Assembly: GCA_012931725.1 (NCBI GenBank)
Contig: CM022946.1
Location: 77,276,744-77,340,743, forward strand
Length of the DNA: 64,000 nt
Direction of reading: 5' to 3'
Source of the DNA: Litsea cubeba
Taxonomy: Eukaryota > Streptophyta > Magnoliopsida > Laurales > Lauraceae
Shown: piece by piece, positions 1 through 10,646 of the stretch
Layout of the letters: each line of letters opens with the position of its first letter
How positions within the stretch are numbered: the stretch's first letter is position 1
Position numbers and translations under genes: made by a program
The notes under the pieces: generated by a model
Told to the model about the DNA's origin: nothing
Databases searched by the model: none
The model's input: the letters and a program-made list of their open reading frames with translations, nothing else

Positions 1-874
1 TGCGACCCTGGAGGGGTTTTCACCCTTTTTTGTCCCGTTTTGCGTCCGTTTTTGATGGTTTTTTATTCTATTTTCTTCTGTATTTTTTTTGACATTTTTT
101 ATCATTTATTGGCCTGATTTCCTTATAGAAAACTTGATGAGAATCCTTGCATTTTGGTTTGCAAAGTTTCCAATTTTCCGAGAAAGCCGAAGACTTTGTC
201 GCGCAGAGCTGCCGATTTTCCGTCAGAAGCTGAAATTAGGTCAAAAGATGTCGGAATGACCTGAAATGTGGGGTGAAGCCTCCTGAGCAATAAATAAGAC
301 GAACCATAGGCTTTTGTTTGAGTTTTGAAGCCGATTGGGGCCCTATCCCCAGTAGACTTGTTTTTGTCGCGATGAAGATGTTGCGGCTTGACGTGCGGTC
401 AACCGATGTCCGATTGACTTGAAATTTGACAGGGAACCTATTGGAGTCATTTTGAGATGATCCGAAGGCTCTGTCTTGGAAACAATGGTCCCGGGGAGCT
501 TCGCCGCCGAGAGGCCTAATTTGGCTTCCGAGCGTCAAAGTCTGGTCAAATGTTCTCGAAATAACATGAAATTTGACGTTTAGCCCTTTGTAAGCATTTT
601 GAAGCCGTCCATGTGCTCTATCTGATGAGTGATGGCCTCGGTGGTTCTCGCCGCCGAATGACTTGATTTAGCTGCTCGAGGGTTGATGTAGGGTCAAACG
701 TTGTCGGTTTGACTCGGAACTTGACGTGGAGCCTTTTGGATGTATTTTGAGACCATCCATCGGCTCTGATCGAAGATTTGGTGTCTCCGATGCTTTCGCC
801 GCCGGGAGCTCCTTTTCAGCTGTCGTAGAAGCGAAGTTAGGCCAAATGATTTTGAAATGGCCCGAAACTTCTTG
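1..874 (-). repeat. Array monomer M0 (partial)
   Basis: The window edge truncates it on the left. On the right it joins M1 through a deletion of about 188 bp relative to M2: the sequence jumps from CTTCTTG directly to ACAGTCGCAAGCC, so the usual TCAACA/AGGAGATTG junction is absent. Confidence 0.8.
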
Positions 875-2976
875 ACAGTCGCAAGCCATATGTGGACTTT
901 TCCATCATCCATGCAGATGAGAACAGAGGATGCTATGGATTCATTTGGCTTGGCTATAACCTCAGATTTTTAGAGGACAAAGACCAAGAGGAGGTCCTAT
1001 GTCCAATAAAAAGCTAAGTAGACGGGCTGAAAAGCCACATCTAAGCCATTGGAGGCAGAAGGAGAAGGCAAGGACCTTGGGGGCGGTACCCCCAAGGGAC
1101 TTTTGTCACCTTGTAGCGGTGGTCGGTGTAGAACTTCCGCAGAGTTTTCTCTCTTTCTTTCTCTTAGATTTCTGATTCCTTATTTTGTCTTAATTTCCGA
1201 TTTTTCTGCAGTCTGTCGTGCTGTCTTTTCTTCTTGGAGTGCTCTCCTATTTATAGGCTTTTTGGTAGCCATTTAGGAGGGTTTATGGGCTTTTATTGTC
1301 ATTAGGCCGCATAATGGGAGGAGTTACAGGATTTTATTCCTTTATTTTGTAACTCCTTTTTCTTGGCTTCTGATTGGCCGAAGGAGATTGAGGGCATTTA
1401 ATCGCCATTAATCGCCATGATGGGAGGAGTTTCATCGGTTAAATGCCATGAATCAATCGACTTCTAAATCCCGGATGCTTGCTTCTGATTGGGACGTCCA
1501 AAGAAATGGATTAATGACTATAATAAAGTTAGTCAATTAATCGCATTAAGTGGTCGCCGAGCAGTTGAAGAGTCGCGGGCCGTGCCGCGTATTTTGGGAT
1601 TCTTTTGGTGATGATCATCGATAGATCTTCATGTAGATCGACATCGGATGACCATGTAACTTCAGGTATTGGTTGCCAACAACGGGTCAGTGCCATCTGT
1701 CCTATCGATTTCTCGATCGGTCGGGTAGAAAGTACACTTTTTTGTTTGACCGGTTGGCGATTAATGTTGATTTTAATACTCTTGATGATTGACTCGTGAT
1801 TTTGACTGATCTCAAAGGATTTGGAGTCTCAAAAGTATGAATTTTGGGAAATCACAGGGGTCGGACGCTTCGAATCACGAAAAACGATGAAAAACGGTGT
1901 TTCCGGGGCCCTCCCGGCGACCCTGGGCCAGGGTCGCAGGGGTCTGCGACCCTGGAGGGGTTTTCACCCCTTTTTGTCCCGTTTGCGTCCGTTTTTGATG
2001 TTTTTCGATTCTATTTTCTTCTGTATTTTTTTGACATTTTTTTATCACTTATTGGCCTGATTTCCTTGTAGAAAAGTTGATGAGAATCCTAGCATTTTGG
2101 TTTGCAAAGTTTCCAATTTTCCGAGAAAGCCGAAGACTTTGTCGCGCAGAGCAGCCGATTTTCTGTCAGAAGCTGAAATTAGGTCAAAAGATGTCAGAAT
2201 GACCTGAAATGTGGGGTGAAGCCTCCTGAGTAATAAATAAGACGAACCATAGGCTTTTGTTTTAGTTTTGAAGCCGTTTGGGGCCCTATCCCCAGTAGAC
2301 TTGTTTTTGTCGCGATGAAGATGTTGCGGCTTGACGTGCGGTCAACCGATGTCCGATTGACTTGAAATTTGACAGGGAACCTATTGGAGTCATTTTAAGA
2401 TGATCCGAAGGCTCTGTCTTGGAAACAATGGTCCCGGGGAGCTTCGCCGCCGAGAGGCCTAATTTGGCTTCCGAGCGTCAAAGTCTGGTCAAATGTTCTC
2501 GAAATAACATGAAATTTGACGTTTAGCCCTTTGTAAGCATTTTGAAGCCGTCCATGTGCTCTATCTGATGAGTGATGGCCTCAGTGGTTCTCGCCGCCGA
2601 AAGGCTTGATTTAGCTGCTCGAGGGTTGATGTAGGGTCAAACGTTGTCGGTTTGACTCGGAACTTGACGTGGAGCCTTTTGGATGTATTTTGAGACCATC
2701 CATCGGCTCTGATCGAAGATTTGGTGTCTTCGATGCTTTCGCCGCCGGGAGCTCCTTTTCAGCTGTCGTAGAAGCGAAGTTAGGCCAAATGATTTTGAAA
2801 TGGCCCGAAACTTCTTGTGTACTCCTCTTTTGGCTGTCTTGAAGGATCTTGCAGTTTTTGTTTGATTCTGACAAGATTTGATTTTTTGGAAGTAGCATTC
2901 CCTATTTTTGGCAGGTTCCGACTTCATGCAGCGTTTTGGAACTTGAAGAGGCAAAGTGACTCTTTTGGTGTCAACA
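875..2976 (-). repeat. Array monomer M1
   Basis: It lacks its first few dozen bases because of the junction deletion with M0, and is otherwise complete, ending in TCAACA. It contains the G-tract/KpnI palindrome near 1075-1100, a minus-strand TATA motif at 1247-1256, and a GC palindrome at 1917-1937 (arms GCGACCCTGG with a one-base centre). Variants such as TTGACTCGTG and CGAATCACGA are shared with M3, not with neighbouring M2. Confidence 0.85.
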
Positions 2977-5107
2977 AGGAGATTGTGGGGGACTCGTTCA
3001 GATTGATAGTCGCAAGCCATATGTGGACTTCGACATCATCCATGCAGATGAGAACAGAGGATGCTATTGATTCACTTGGCTTGGTTATAACCTCAGATTT
3101 TTAGAGGACAAAGACCAAGAGGAGGTCCTATGTCCAATAAAAAGCTAAGTAGACGGGCTGAAAAGCCACGTCTAAGCCATTGGAGGCAGAAGGAGAAGGC
3201 AAGGACTTTGGGGGGGGGGGTACCCCCAAGGGACTTTTGTCACCTTGTAGCGGTGGTCGGTGTAGAACTTCCGCAGAGTTTTCTCTTTCTTTCTCTTAGA
3301 TTTCTGATGCCTTATTCTGTCTGAATTTCCGGATTTTCTACAGTCTGTCGTGCTGTCATTTCTTATTGGAGTGCTCTCCTATTTATAGACTTTTTGGTAG
3401 CCATTTAGGAGGGTTATTGGCTTTTATTGTCATTAAGCCGCATAATGGGAGGAGTTACAGGATTTAATTCCTTTATTTTGTAACTCCTTTTTCTTGGCTT
3501 CTGATTGTCCGAAGGTGATTGAGGGCATTTAATCGCCTTTAATCACCATGATGGGAGGAGTTTCATCGGTTAAATGCCATGAATCAATTGACTTGTAACT
3601 CCCGGATGCTTGCTTCTGATTGGGCCGTCCAAAGAAATGGATTAATGACTGTAATAAAGTTAGTCAATTAATCGCATTAAGTGGTCGCCGAGCAGTTGAA
3701 GAGTCGCGGGCCGTGCCGCGTCTTTTGGGATTCTTTTGGTGATGATCATCGATAGATCTTCATGTAGATCGACATCGGATGACCATGTAACTTCAGGTAT
3801 TGGTTGCCAACAGCGGGTCGGTGCCATCTGTCCTATCGATTTCTCGATCGGTCGGGTAGAAAGTACACTTTTTTGTTTGACCGGTTGGCGATCAATGTTG
3901 ATTTTGATACTCTTGAGGATTGACCCGTGATTTTGACTGATCTCAAAGGATTTGGAGTCTCAAAAGTATGAATTTTGGAAAATCACAGGGGTCGGACGCT
4001 TCGAATCGCGAAAAACGACGAAAAACGGGATTTTCGGGGCCCTTCCCGGCGACCCTGGGCAGGGTCGCAGGGGTCTGCGACCCTGGAGGGGTTTTCACCC
4101 CTTTTTGTCCCGTTTTGCGTCCGTTTTTGATGTTTTTTTATTCTATTTTCTTCTGTATTTTTTTTGACATTTTTTATCATTTATTGGCCTGATTTCCCTA
4201 TAGAAAACTTGATGAGAATCCTTGCATTTTGGTTTGCAAAGTTTCCAATTTTCCGAGAAAGCCGAAGACTTTGTCGCGCAGAGCTGCCGATTTTCCGTCA
4301 GAAGCTGAAATTAGGTAAAAAGATGTCGAAATGATCTAAAATGTGGGGTGAAGCCTCCTGAGTAATAAATAAGACGAACCATAGGCTTTTGTTTGAGTTT
4401 TGAAGCCGCTTGGGGCCCTATCCCCAATAGACTTGTTTTTGTCGCGATGAAGATGTTGCGGCTTGATGTGCGGTCAACCGATGTCCGATTGACTTGAAAT
4501 TTCACAGGGAACCTATTGGAGTCATTTTAAGATGATCCGCAGGCTCTGTCTTGGAAACAATGGTCCCGGGGAGCTTCGCCGCCGAGAGGCCTGATTTGGC
4601 TTCCGAGCGTCAAAGTCTGGTCAAATGTTGTCGAAATGACCTGAAATTTGACGTTTAGCCCATTGTAAGCATTTTGAAGCCGTCCATGTGCTCTATCTGA
4701 TGAGTGATGGCCTCAGTGGTTCTCGCCGCCGAAAGGCTTGATTTAGCTGCTCGAGGGTTGATGTAGGGTCAAACGTTGTCGGTTTTTCTGGAACTTGACG
4801 TGGAGCCTTTTGAATGTATTTTGAGACCATCCATCGGCTCTGATCGAATATTTGGTGTCTCCGATGCTTTCGCCGCCGGGAGCTCCTTTTCAGCTGTCGG
4901 AGAAACGAAGTTAGGCTAAATGATTTTGAAATGGCCTGAAACTTCTTTTGTACTCCTCTTTTGGCTGTCTTGAAGGATCTTGCAGTTTTTGTTTGATTCT
5001 GACAAGATTTGATTTTTTGGAAGTAGCATTCCCTATTTATGGCAGGTTGCGACTTCATGCAGCTCTTTGTATCTTGAAGAGGCAAAGTGACTTTTTTGGT
5101 GTCAACA
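2977..5107 (-). repeat. Array monomer M2
   Basis: Full-length monomer (2131 bp). The G-tract preceding TACCCCC is expanded here (about 3209-3221), and a TATA motif lies at 3379-3388 on the minus strand. Shared variants (GATTGTCCGAAGG, CTCTTGAGGATTGACC) ally it with M4 rather than M1 or M3, which suggests an alternating higher-order pattern in this block. Confidence 0.85.
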
Positions 5108-6927
5108 AGGAGATTGTAGGGGACTCGTTCAGATTGACAGTCGCAAGCCATATGTGGACTTCGACATCATCCATGTAGATGAGAACAGAGGATGCTATGG
5201 ATTCGTTTGGCTTGGCTATAACCTCAGATTTTTAGAGGACAAAGACCAAGAGGAGGTCCTATGTCCAATAAAAAGCTAAGTAGACGGGCTGAAAAGCCAC
5301 ATCTAGGCCATTGGAGGCAGAAGGAGAAGGCAAGGACCTTGGGGGGAGGGGTACCCCCAAGGGACTTTTGTCACCTTGTAGCGGTGGTCGGTGTAGAACT
5401 TCCGCAGAGTTTTCTCTCTTTCTTTCTCTTAGATTTCTGATTGGGCCGTCCAAAGAAATGGATTAATGACTATAATAAAGTTAGTCAATTAATCGCATTA
5501 AGTGGTCACCGAGCAGTTGAAGAGTCGCGGGCCGTGCCGCGTCTTTTGGGATTCTTTTGGTTATGATCATCGATAGATCTTCATGTAGATCGACATCGGA
5601 TGACCATGTAACTTCAGGTATTGGTTGCCAACAACGGGTCAGTGCCATCTGTCGTATCGATTTCTCGATCGGTCGGGTAGAAAGTACACTTTTTTGTTTG
5701 ACCGGTTGGCGATCAATGTTGATTTTAATACTCTTGATGATTGACTCGTGATTTTGACTGATCTCAAAGGATTTGGAGTCTCAAAAGTATGAATTTTGGG
5801 AAATCACAGGGGTCGGACGCTTCGAATCACGAAAAACGACGAAAAACGGTGTTTCCGGGGCCCTCCCGGCGACCCTGGGCCAGGGTCGCAGGGGTCTGCG
5901 ACCCTGGAGGGGTTTTCACCCCTTTTTGTCCCGTTTGCGTCCGTTTTTGATGTTTTTCGATTCTATTTTCTTCTGTATTTTTTGACATTTTTTTATCACT
6001 TATTGGCCTGATTTCCCTGTAGAAAACTTGATGAGAATCCTAGCATTTTGGTTTACAAAGTTTCCAATTTTCCGAGAAAGCCGAAGACTTTGTCGCGCAG
6101 AGCAGCCAATTTTCTGTCAGAAGCTGAAATTAGGTCAAAAGATGTCAGAATGACCTGAAATGTGGGGTGAAACCTCCTGAGCAATAAATAAGACGAACCA
6201 TAGGCTTTTGTTTTAGTTTTGAAGCCGTTTGGGGCCCTATCCCCAGTAGACTTGTTTTTGTCGCGATGAAGATGTTGCGGCTTGACGTGCGGTCAACCGA
6301 TGTCCGATTGACTTGAAATTTGACAGGGAACCTATTGGAGTCATTTTAAGATGATCCGCAGGCTCTGTCTTGGAAACAATGGTCCCGGGGAGCTTCGCCG
6401 CCGAGAGGCCTGATTTGGCTTCCGAGCGTCAAAGTCTGGTCAAATGTTCTCGAAATAACATGAAATTTGACGTTTAGCCCTTTGTAAGCATTTTGAAGCC
6501 GTCCATGTGCTCTATCTGATGAGTGATGGCCTCGGTGGTTCTCGCCACCGAAAGGCTTGATTTAGCTGCTCGAGGGTTGATGTAGGGTCAAACGTTGTCG
6601 GTTTGGCTCGGAACTTGACGTGGAGCCTTTTGGATGTATTTTGAGACCATCCATCGGCTCTGATCGAAGATTTGGTGTCTCCGATGCTTTCGCCGCCGGG
6701 AGCTCCTTTTCAGCTGTCGTAGAAGCGAAGTTAGGCCAAATGATTTTGAAATGGCCCGAAACTTCTTGTGTACTCCTCTTTTGGCTGTCTTGAAGGATCT
6801 TGCAGTTTTTGTTTGATTCTGACAAGATTTTATTTTTTGGAAGTAGCATTCCCTATTTTTGGCAGGTTGCGACTTCATGCAGCGTTTTGGATCTTGAAGA
6901 GGCAAAGTGACTCTTTTGGTGTCAACA
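5108..6927 (-). repeat. Array monomer M3 with 0.3-kb internal deletion
   Basis: About 310 bp are missing near 5435. The sequence passes from TTAGATTTCTGATT to GGGCCGTCC, and TTCTGATT occurs at both breakpoints in intact monomers, so the deletion was probably mediated by microhomology. The lost segment holds the TATA motif and the conserved GGGAGGAGTTACA region, so this monomer lacks the LTR core promoter. Confidence 0.85.
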
Positions 6928-7206
6928 AGGAGATTGTGGGGGACTCGTTCAGATTGATAGTCGCAAGCCATATGTGGACTTCGACATCATCCATGCAGAT
7001 GAGAACAGAGGATGCTATTGATTCACTTGGCTTGGTTATAACCTCAGATTTTTAGAGGACAAAGACCAAGAGGAGGTCCTATGTCCAATAAAAAGCTAAG
7101 TAGACGGGCTGAAAAGCCACGTCTAAGCCATTGGAGGCAGAAGGAGAAGGCAAGGACCTTGGGGGGGGGGGTACCCCCAAGGGACTTTTGTCACCTTGTA
7201 GCGGTG
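6928..7206 (-). repeat. Array monomer M4, left part
   Basis: First 279 bp of a monomer, interrupted by the Tat element. It resumes at 37224 after the duplicated target; the two parts add up to 2131 bp, the normal monomer length. Confidence 0.88.
7202..7206. repeat. Target site duplication of Tat element (left)
   Basis: CGGTG directly precedes the TG of the left LTR and is repeated at 37219-37223 after the CA of the right LTR. Intact monomers have CGGTG once at this place. Confidence 0.95.
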
Positions 7207-9460
7207 TGATGGACCGCGCTCCTGCTCGGTTCCTACCGAGGTGTCGGCGGACGTGGGAGTCTGTCGGGTCCGACCCTTTTCGTAACCAAGGGGGCAAGGG
7301 CGTGCATCAACATTTCTTTTTTTTTGTGTGGGTGTGCCAGATTTTCTATTTTACTTGGAACTGTAAGTGGTGATCCGGAGATCAACCTTCGCAAGTAAAA
7401 AGGAAATCAACTTCTTTCGAGTTTTCCATTGCACATATATTTAAGAAAAAGAGACATTTTTCTTGGTTTGCCGTGAAAGGCGATTTTTTTGGCATTTATA
7501 GCTGATTTTGGCGTTTATAGCCGATTTACAATCCTTATCAATAATGAAAGACAAGAGTTGTGATTTTTTGTCTCTTTTGAAAAAATACAAAATACAATGA
7601 AAAGCAAGAAAAGGAGGATCTAACTTCTCAGGAGATTGTGGGGGACTCGTTTAGATTGACGGTCGCAAGCCATATGTGGGCTTCGCCATCAACCATGCAG
7701 ATGAGAACAGAGGATGCTATTGATTCGCTTGGCTTGGCTATAACCTCAGGTTTTTAGAGAACAAAGACCAAAGGAAGGTCCTATGTCCAATAAAAAGCCG
7801 AGTAGACGGGCTTGAAAAGCCACATCTAAGCCATTGGAGGCAGGAGGAGAAGGCAGGGACTTTTGTCACCATGTAGCGGTGGCCGGTGTAGAACTTCCGC
7901 AGAGTTTTCTCTCTTTTCCTTCTCTGAATTTCTGTGCTTTGTCTGTGTGTCTGCTGTTTTCTGAATTTCTTTCTTCTTGGAGAGCTCTCCTATTTATAGG
8001 CTTTTAGGTAGCCATTTAGGAGGGTTTATGGGCTTTTATTGTCATTAAGCCGCATAATGGGAGGAGTTACAAAATTGAATTTTTTATTTTGTAACTCCTT
8101 TTTCTTGGCTTCTGATTGGCCGGAGGAGATTGAGGGCATTTAATCGCCTTTAATCACCATGATGGGAGGAGTTTCATGGGTTAAATGCCATGTATCTCTT
8201 GACTTGTAACTCCCGGATACTTGCTTCTGATTGGGCCGTCCGAAGAAATGGATTAATGACTGTAATAAAGCTAGTCAATTAATCGCATTAAGTGGTCGCC
8301 GAGCATCTGAAGAGTCGCGGGCCGTGCCGCGTCTTTTGGGATTCTTCTGGTGATGATCATTGATGGATCTTCATGTAGATCGACATCAGATGACCATGTA
8401 ATTTCAGGTGTTTATTGCCAACAGCGGGTCGGTGCCATCTGTCCTGTCGATTTCTTGATCGGTCGGGTAGAAAGCACACTTTTTTTGGTTGACCGGGTGG
8501 CGATCAATATTGTTTTCAATACTCTTGATGATTGACCCGTGTTTTGGACGGATGTCAGAGGATTTGGCGTCTCAAAAGTATGAATTTTGGAAAGTACCAG
8601 AGGCTGGGCGCTTCGAATCGCGAAAAACGGCGAAAAAATGGGGTTTCCGGGGCTTCCCGGAGACCCCGGGCTCCAGGGTCGCAGGGGTCTGATTTCCCTG
8701 TAGGAAACCTGATGAGAATCCTTGCATTTTATTTTGCAAAGTTTCCAATTTCCTGAGAAAGCCGAAGACTTTGTCGCGCAGAGCTGCCGATTTTCTGTCA
8801 GAAGCTGAAACTGGGTCAAACGATGTCGGAATGACCTGAAATTTTGTGTGAAGCCTCGTGAGCAATAAATAAGACCAACCATAGGCTTTTGTTTGAGTTT
8901 TGAAGCCTTTTGGGGTCCTATCACCAGTAGACTCGCTTTTGTCGCGATGAAGATGTCGCGGTTTGATGTGCGGTCAACCGATGTCCGATTGACTTGAAAT
9001 TTGACAGGGAACCTATTGGAGTCATTTTAAGATGATCCATAGGCTCTGTCTTGGAAACCATGGTCTCGGAGTGCTTCACCGCTGAGAGGCCTGATTTAGC
9101 TGTTCGATGGTTGATGTAGGGTCAAACGTTGTCGATTTGACTCGAAACTTGACGTGGAGCCTTTTGGAAGTATTTTGAGACCATCCATCGGCTCTGATCG
9201 AAGATTTGGTGTCTCCGATGCTTTTGCCGCCGAGAGCTCCTTTTCGGCTATCGGAGAAGCGAAGTTAGGCCAAATGATTTTGAAATGGCCCGAAACTTCT
9301 TGTGTACTCCTCTTTTAGCTGTCTTGAAGGATCTTGCAGTTTTTGTTTGATTCTGACAAGATTTGATTTTTGGAAGTAGCATTGCCTATTTATGGCAGGT
9401 TGCGACTTCATGTAGCTCTTTAGATCTTGAAGAGGCAAAGTGACATTTTTGGTGTCAACA
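7207..9460 (-). repeat. Tat element 3' LTR
   Basis: Runs from TGATGGACC to GGTGTCAACA, 2254 bp, and matches 34827-37218. Compared with the right copy it lacks the G-tract/palindrome segment near 7857 and about 115 bp near 8690. A minus-strand TATA motif lies at 7990-7999. The segment 7207-7629 is absent from the array monomers. Two copies of a GGCRTTTATAGCYGATT word lie at 7491-7527. Confidence 0.93.
7990..7999 (-). promoter_or_regulatory. TATA box, Tat 3' LTR
   Basis: CTATTTATAG on +, CTATAAATAG on the sense strand, followed downstream by GAGAGCTC and an A/G-rich leader. Same motif as in the 5' LTR. Confidence 0.6.
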
Positions 9461-9461
9461 A

Positions 9462-9475
9462 ATGCCCCCTCGAGG
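9462..9475 (-). other. Polypurine tract of Tat element
   Basis: Directly inside the 3' LTR. The sense strand reads CCTCGAGGGGGCATT and then the LTR start TGTTGACACC. A GAGGGGGCA-type tract is usual for Tat elements, and its position fixes the orientation as minus. Confidence 0.85.
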
Positions 9476-9693
9476 TACAGTGACGAGTTGCTTAACTTTT
9501 GTAGTCGATGTGCCTCGAAGAGATTTTTGAAGGAGAGCCTGTGACTTGACCAAGAGTCTTTGAGCAGTCTTTCTTTTTGGTATTTGTAGCCTTTTGAGCT
9601 TCCAGGGGAATTTTATGGTAGTGAAAGGGATCACGTACCATCTCGAGGCAAAGTTTTGAAGATGATATCAGGGATGTGGATTTGGGTTTTGAC
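9476..9693. other. Untranslated Tat segment, nothing recognised
   Basis: AT/GT-rich sequence between the polypurine tract and the 65-bp hairpin repeats. No ORF and no repeat was seen. It lies upstream of the antisense gene and could be part of that gene's promoter. Confidence 0.5.
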
Positions 9694-9910
9694 CTTGTGA
9701 CCTAACAGGCTATATGTGGCAGGTTAGGGGGTCGGGTTTGGTTTTGATCGTGTGACCCAACAAGCTGTATGTGGAATGTTGGGGGATCAATTTTGGTTTT
9801 GATCTTGTGACCTAACAGGCTGTATGTGGCGAGTTAGGGGATCAGGTTTTGGTTTTTGATTTTGGTCTTGTGACCCAACGAGCTGTATGTGGCAAGTTAG
9901 GGGACCAGGA
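9694..9910. repeat. Four-unit tandem repeat with covarying stems
   Basis: Units of about 58-65 bp contain CTTGTGACCTAACAGGCT...TATGTGGCAGGTTAGGGG. Within each unit CCTAAC (9701, 9811) or CCCAAC (9756, 9874) is followed about 16-18 bases later by GTTAGG or GTTGGG (9723, 9778, 9833, 9896). Units 1 and 3 pair CCTAAC/GTTAGG and unit 2 pairs CCCAAC/GTTGGG, a compensatory change. Unit 4 has one mismatch. Confidence 0.8.
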
Positions 9911-10204
9911 TTTGGTTTGATTTTTGTGGAATGTCAATTTCAAGATTTTGGCTCAATTTGGTATATGAGGCTGGATGGTTTGATTTTTGGAAGCTCATGG
10001 GGCTTGGAATTCTCTTTTGTATGGTCGAATCAACTCAAAAGAGGCATGGAACCATTTTTGTATGCTCTTGGTAAGAGGGATTTCTCTTTGACTAAAAGCC
10101 CAAAATTTTTTTTTTTTTCAAGTGCCTAGGTGGTCAAACCTGGCTCATATGGGCTAACCCATGGGACCTTAAGCTTTTGAAATGGCTTAGATCTCATATG
10201 GTGT

Positions 10205-10450
10205 CATTTTTGTAAAGAATATCCAAAAATATCTCATTTGGATAGAGAATATCTAAGAATATCTTTACTTGGAGAGAATCTCTCATATTCCCTTTATTTT
10301 GGGATAGGATATCTCAAGATATCTTTCTTTTGGGAAAGAATCCTTCATCGATTCTATCTATTAGGAGAAAATCTCTCATTGATTTCTTTTTTTGGGAGAG
10401 AATCCCTCAAGATATCTTTCTTTTGGGAAAGAATCTTTCTAATATCTTTC
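10205..10450. repeat. Degenerate AATATCT/GAGAGAATCTCTC repeat
   Basis: Irregular 40-50-bp repeats rich in self-complementary words, for example GATATCTCAAGATATC and GAGAGAATCTCTC. The stretch 10130-10510 otherwise has no credible ORF; frames open through it are artefacts of low complexity. It lies directly upstream of the TATA box of the antisense gene. Confidence 0.65.
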
Positions 10451-10517
10451 TTTTGGTAAGGTTACTAATTAGTAACACTTACCTCTTTCTTCTTTCCTTC
10501 TTTGGTTTGCTCTCTTC

Positions 10518-10525
10518 TATAAAAG
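10518..10525 (+). promoter_or_regulatory. TATA box of antisense PMD gene
   Basis: TATAAAAG in the context CTTCTATAAAAGCAAAG, about 130 bp upstream of the ATG at 10647. It is followed by a CT-rich leader with TCTTCAAG repeats, as in many plant 5' UTRs. Transcription would run opposite to the retrotransposon. Confidence 0.6.
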
Positions 10526-10646
10526 CAAAGAGGAGGTTGGATCTCTTGCTCTTATCACTTTCTTTTGCAATAATCTCAAGAGGGCTTCAAGACCAAGAGT
10601 TCTTCTTCTTCAAGATCTTCAAGACTTTTCTTCTTCTTCTCCATCA

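Larger units (their letters stand above)
1..7206 (-). repeat. Left block of LTR-derived 2.13-kb tandem array
   Basis: Head-to-tail monomers share long near-identical stretches at a period of about 2130 bp. The same sequence forms most of the Tat LTRs (7630-9460 and 35249-37218), in the same orientation. Each monomer starts with AGGAGATTGTGGG and ends with GGTGTCAACA, the terminus of the LTR, so the monomer is the LTR lacking about 422 bp of its 3' end (element sense). Strand is given in the sense of the LTR promoter. The ORFs in it are not conserved as proteins, and I regard the array as non-coding satellite-like DNA. Confidence 0.9.

Noticed and set aside
2611..3104. ORFs of 95-152 aa on both strands repeated in every monomer
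   Set aside because: They recur because the monomers are repeats. Frames differ or break between monomers, both strands are open over the same bases, and the sequence corresponds to LTR; no sign of a protein under selection.
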